Source: an uncultured Roseburia sp.
GTDB taxonomy: Bacteria > Bacillota > Clostridia > Lachnospirales > Lachnospiraceae
DNA: 49,582 bases
Reading direction: 5' to 3'
Assembly (NCBI GenBank): GCA_947652855.1
Contig: CANTEO010000013.1
Coordinates: 1 to 49,582, forward strand
The notes beneath the pieces are model-generated. The model was not told where the DNA came from. It searched no databases and saw only the letters and a program-made list of their open reading frames with translations. Shown piece after piece: positions 47,370 to 49,582 of the stretch. Numbering within the stretch: the first letter of the stretch is position 1; every line of letters begins with the position of its first letter. The position numbers and the translations under genes are program-made.

Positions 47370-48110
47370 ATGAGCGTTATCACGATGAAGCAGTTACTTG
47401 AGGCGGGTGTTCATTTTGGGCATCAGACAAGAAGGTGGAACCCGAAAATGGCTCCGTACATTTATACGGAGAGGAACGGGATTTATATTATTGACCTTCA
47501 AAAGTCAGTAGGGAAAGTGGACGAAGCATATAAAGCGGTCGCGGACATTGTGGCTGACGGGGGCTTCATTCTTTTCGTTGGGACGAAGAAGCAGGCGCAG
47601 GACGCGATTAAGGCAGAGGCGGAGCGCTGCGGTATGTTCTATGTGAATGAGAGATGGCTTGGCGGCATGCTGACGAACTTTAAGACGATTCAAAGCCGCG
47701 TTAACCGGCTGAAGGCGATTGAGGCCATGGCGGAAGACGGCACATTTGACGTGCTTCCGAAAAAAGAAGTCATCGCGCTTCGGAAAGAATGGGATAAGCT
47801 GGAGAAGAACCTGGGCGGCATCAAGGACATGAAACGGCTGCCGGACGCGATTTTTGTCGTGGATCCGAAAAAAGAGAGGATTTGCATTCAGGAGGCCCAT
47901 ACGCTTGGGATTCCGTTGATTGGCATTGCGGACACGAACTGTGACCCGGAGGAATTGGATTATGTCATTCCGGGCAATGACGACGCGATCCGCGCGGTGA
48001 AGCTGATCGTTTCTAAGATGGCTGACGCGGTCGTGGAGGCGAATCAGGGAGCGATGGATACGGAGGCTGAGCCGGCGGAGGAAGCCGCGGCAGAAGCAGT
48101 GGAAGCATAA
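47370..48110 (+). CDS. rpsB: 30S ribosomal protein S2
   Basis: 246 aa from ATG 47370, which follows AGGAGGTAAGG. Landmarks: MKQLLEAGVHFGHQTRRWNP, KMAPYIYTERNGIYIIDLQK, FVNERWLGGMLTNFKTI-like stretch and DAIFVVDPKKE. An acidic Ala/Glu-rich tail ends the protein. A frame opening at 47250 is rejected: it would include the leader. tsf follows after 23 bp, the usual order. Confidence 0.98.
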   Translation: MSVITMKQLLEAGVHFGHQTRRWNPKMAPYIYTERNGIYIIDLQKSVGKVDEAYKAVADIVADGGFILFVGTKKQAQDAIKAEAERCGMFYVNERWLGGMLTNFKTIQSRVNRLKAIEAMAEDGTFDVLPKKEVIALRKEWDKLEKNLGGIKDMKRLPDAIFVVDPKKERICIQEAHTLGIPLIGIADTNCDPEELDYVIPGNDDAIRAVKLIVSKMADAVVEANQGAMDTEAEPAEEAAAEAVEA

Positions 48111-48133
48111 ATAGATTTGGAGGGCAAACAGAA

Positions 48134-49066
48134 ATGGCGATTACAGCGGCAATGGTGAAGGAGCTGCGCGAGATTTCCGGCGCAGGCATGATGGATTGTA
48201 AAAAAGCGTTAAATGAGACAAATGGAAATATGGACGAGGCGATGGAGTTCTTAAGGAAGAACGGCCAGGCGAAAGCGGAAAAGAAGGCTTCCCGCATCGC
48301 TGCGGAGGGCATTGTGAAGGTTGCCGTGAAAGACAGCACGGCGGCAATTGTGGAAGTGAACTCTGAGACGGACTTCGTCGCGAAGAACGAGAAGTTCCAG
48401 ACGTTTGTCGGCAAGGTTGCGGATCAGGCGTTGGCGTCCAGCGCGGCGGACATGGATGCGTTCATGGAAGAGGCGTGGATGGAGGATTCCTCTAAGACCG
48501 TGAAAGACGTTTTAGTGGAGCAGGTTGCCGTGATCGGCGAGAACTTGAAGATCCGCAGGTTTGAGAAAGTGTCTGCGGAGAACGGATGCATCGTGGATTA
48601 CATTCACGGCGGCGGCCGCATCGGCGTGGTTGTCGTTGCGGAGACGGACAACGCGAATGACACGGTAAAAGAGGCAATGAAAAATATCGCAATGCAGATT
48701 GCGGCTCTGAACCCGAAGTATGTTGACCGAAGCGAGGTCAGCGCAGAATATATCGCGCATGAGAAGGAGATTCTGCTGGCGCAGATCATGAATGACCCGA
48801 AGGAGTCCCAAAAGCCGGAGAAGGTGATCAACGGCATGATTGAAGGCCGAGTGAATAAGGAGTTAAAGGAAATCTGCCTGGTAGATCAGGTTTATGTAAA
48901 GGCAGAGGACGGAAAGCAGACGGTTGGAAAGTATTTGGAGGCTGTTTCCAAAGAAGTCGGCGCGAAGGTGTCCGTGAAGAAGTTTATCCGCTTTGAGACG
49001 GGCGAGGGACTGGAGAAGAAGAATGAGGATTTTGCGGCGGAGGTCGCGGCGCAGATGAATGCGTAA
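48134..49066 (+). CDS. tsf: Translation elongation factor Ts
   Basis: 310 aa. Guanine nucleotide exchange factor for EF-Tu. N-terminal UBA-like domain (ITAAMVKELREISGAGMMDC, KKAL), the core motif VEVNSETDFVAKNEKFQTFV, and a C-terminal dimerisation/coiled region. RBS GGAGGGCAAAC. The operon ends with a strong hairpin at 49097-49142. Confidence 0.98.
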   Translation: MAITAAMVKELREISGAGMMDCKKALNETNGNMDEAMEFLRKNGQAKAEKKASRIAAEGIVKVAVKDSTAAIVEVNSETDFVAKNEKFQTFVGKVADQALASSAADMDAFMEEAWMEDSSKTVKDVLVEQVAVIGENLKIRRFEKVSAENGCIVDYIHGGGRIGVVVVAETDNANDTVKEAMKNIAMQIAALNPKYVDRSEVSAEYIAHEKEILLAQIMNDPKESQKPEKVINGMIEGRVNKELKEICLVDQVYVKAEDGKQTVGKYLEAVSKEVGAKVSVKKFIRFETGEGLEKKNEDFAAEVAAQMNA

Positions 49067-49096
49067 GGCGAAGTTTGCCTGGTTATTTTGAATGAA

Positions 49097-49142
49097 GAAA
49101 CCCTTGTGAATGGTGTGGGAATGCCATTTGCAGGGGTTTTTG
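49097..49142 (+). terminator. rpsB-tsf terminator
   Basis: GAAACCCTTGTGAATGGT pairs with GCCATTTGCAGGGGTTTT across a short loop, ending in a T-run. AT-rich, differently composed DNA begins directly after it. Confidence 0.85.
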
Positions 49143-49155
49143 CAATTCATTCAAA

Positions 49156-49383
49156 GGGACTGGGAATGGAGCATACCCATTAGCAGATGAACGAAAGAGA
49201 AGATATTTTCCATTTTTAGAAGCAAATAAAGTACCAGTGTATACGAAAGATTTAAAGTATTGTTATAAAAAAGCTTATATGGAGTTACCACTTGACTTAA
49301 TATCTTCTAAATATAAAGGGATATACAGATGTATGTTTATTGGAGAAGAAAAAGATAAATTTCATTTTGCTATATATTTTTGA
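49156..49383 (+). pseudogene. Headless C-terminal ORF fragment
   Basis: An open frame of ~75 codons (GTGNGAYPLADERKRRYFPF, then LEANKVPVYTKDLKYCYKKA...) ending at TGA 49381-49383. It has no ATG, GTG or TTG start: the frame is open back only to a stop at 49093, and its first usable ATG is in the middle (~49276). The amino acid composition looks like real protein, so this is probably the remnant of a gene whose 5' part is lost. The family was not recognised. Confidence 0.45.
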
Positions 49384-49456
49384 AGGTGAATAATTCGGGT
49401 TAATTATTATATTTGTAGCAAACTATGTAAAAAAAGTATTTGAGGGTTGAAATAGG

Positions 49457-49485
49457 TTGAATTCATCCTATAAATTGGATATAAT
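49457..49485 (+). promoter_or_regulatory. Sigma-A promoter of the antitoxin gene
   Basis: TTGAAT (49457-49462), 17 bp, TATAAT (49480-49485), about 25 bp before the antitoxin start. Confidence 0.7.
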
Positions 49486-49510
49486 ATAAGTATTATATGA
49501 GGAGGTATGG

Positions 49511-49582
49511 ATGATGACAATAAATACGAATACAATGGTTTCTATTACAGAAGCAAATCAGAATTTTTCAAAAGTAGCAAGA
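49511..49582 (+). CDS. Phd/YefM-family antitoxin, 5' end only
   Basis: The window ends after 24 codons. MMTINTNTMVSITEANQNFS and the next residues KVAR match the N-terminus of Phd/YefM antitoxins (SITEANQNFSKVAR), which bind their toxin and autorepress a toxin-antitoxin operon. A GAGGAGGT RBS (49499-49506) precedes ATG 49511, or ATG 49514 with better spacing. The toxin (RelE-, YoeB- or Doc-type) would lie outside the window. A shifted frame from ATG 49507 is open to the end but resembles nothing. Confidence 0.75.
   Translation, partial: MMTINTNTMVSITEANQNFSKVAR

Noticed and set aside
49507..49582. Alternative frame from ATG 49507
   Set aside because: Open to the window end but dissimilar to any family, while the next frame matches a Phd/YefM N-terminus.
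1..49582. CRISPR arrays, rRNA, tRNA or complete insertion sequences
   Set aside because: No regularly spaced repeats, no rRNA-like or tRNA cloverleaf sequence and no transposase were seen. The only short repeats are those listed.

Overview
The window is a chromosomal segment of a spore-forming, low-to-moderate GC Gram-positive bacterium, most probably of the class Clostridia and the family Lachnospiraceae. The grounds are the sporulation genes (spoIIGA, sigE, sigG, a Spo0E-like phosphatase, a SpoVB-like flippase), a T-box leader on thrS, a MraZ-headed division cluster, and RBS-rich, tightly packed genes. The family is inferred from gene content and protein style; no database search was possible. 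Almost everything up to about 49.1 kb reads as core genome. The last ~440 bases are visibly more AT-rich and look accessory.

Layout. 0.2-6.0 kb: a BceAB-type peptide-sensing/detoxification ABC transporter with a palindromic operator but no two-component genes in view, a GNAT acetyltransferase, a small HTH regulator, and an ECF sigma factor with its membrane anti-sigma factor. 6.1-8.9 kb: rpsO and pnp, each with a structured leader. 9.0-13.5 kb: a translationally coupled four-gene unit (CotH-family kinase, Cthe_2159-like carbohydrate-binding lipoprotein, VTC-type polyphosphate polymerase, DUF4956 membrane protein), the best candidate here for a poorly described system. 13.6-18.4 kb: an intracellular subtilisin, cardiolipin synthase, a secreted InlB-repeat/Fn3-like protein and a SEC-C protein. 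18.4-20.6 kb (minus strand): PAP2 phosphatase, pssA and psd, a phosphatidylethanolamine module. 20.8-24.1 kb: T-box/thrS, a DUF1540 cysteine-rich protein and a Spo0E-like protein.

24.3-40.3 kb is the division-and-cell-wall cluster running into sporulation control: mraZ, rsmH, ftsL, two tandem class B PBPs, mraY, murD, ftsW, ftsQ, ftsZ, then spoIIGA-sigE behind a spoIIG-like promoter with a long spacer, a beta-CASP RNase-like hydrolase, and sigG on the opposite strand. murG, murE, murF and ftsA are not in the cluster. 40.3-49.1 kb: a small unknown protein, a Uma2 nuclease-fold protein, metF, a SpoVB/MATE-like flippase (minus), a NifS-like cysteine desulfurase, an orphan promoter-terminator unit of about 240 nt, a MutS2-like ATPase without a Smr domain, and rpsB-tsf. 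The window ends with a headless ORF fragment and the start of a Phd/YefM-type antitoxin.

How the genes fit together: the dcw genes make and divide the wall, and the second PBP, SpoIIGA/SigE, SigG and the flippase connect this to endospore formation. Cardiolipin synthase and the PssA/Psd module set membrane phospholipid composition. The CotH/VTC unit and the Bce and ECF loci look like envelope-modifying or envelope-stress functions. No rRNA, tRNA, CRISPR array or complete insertion sequence was seen.
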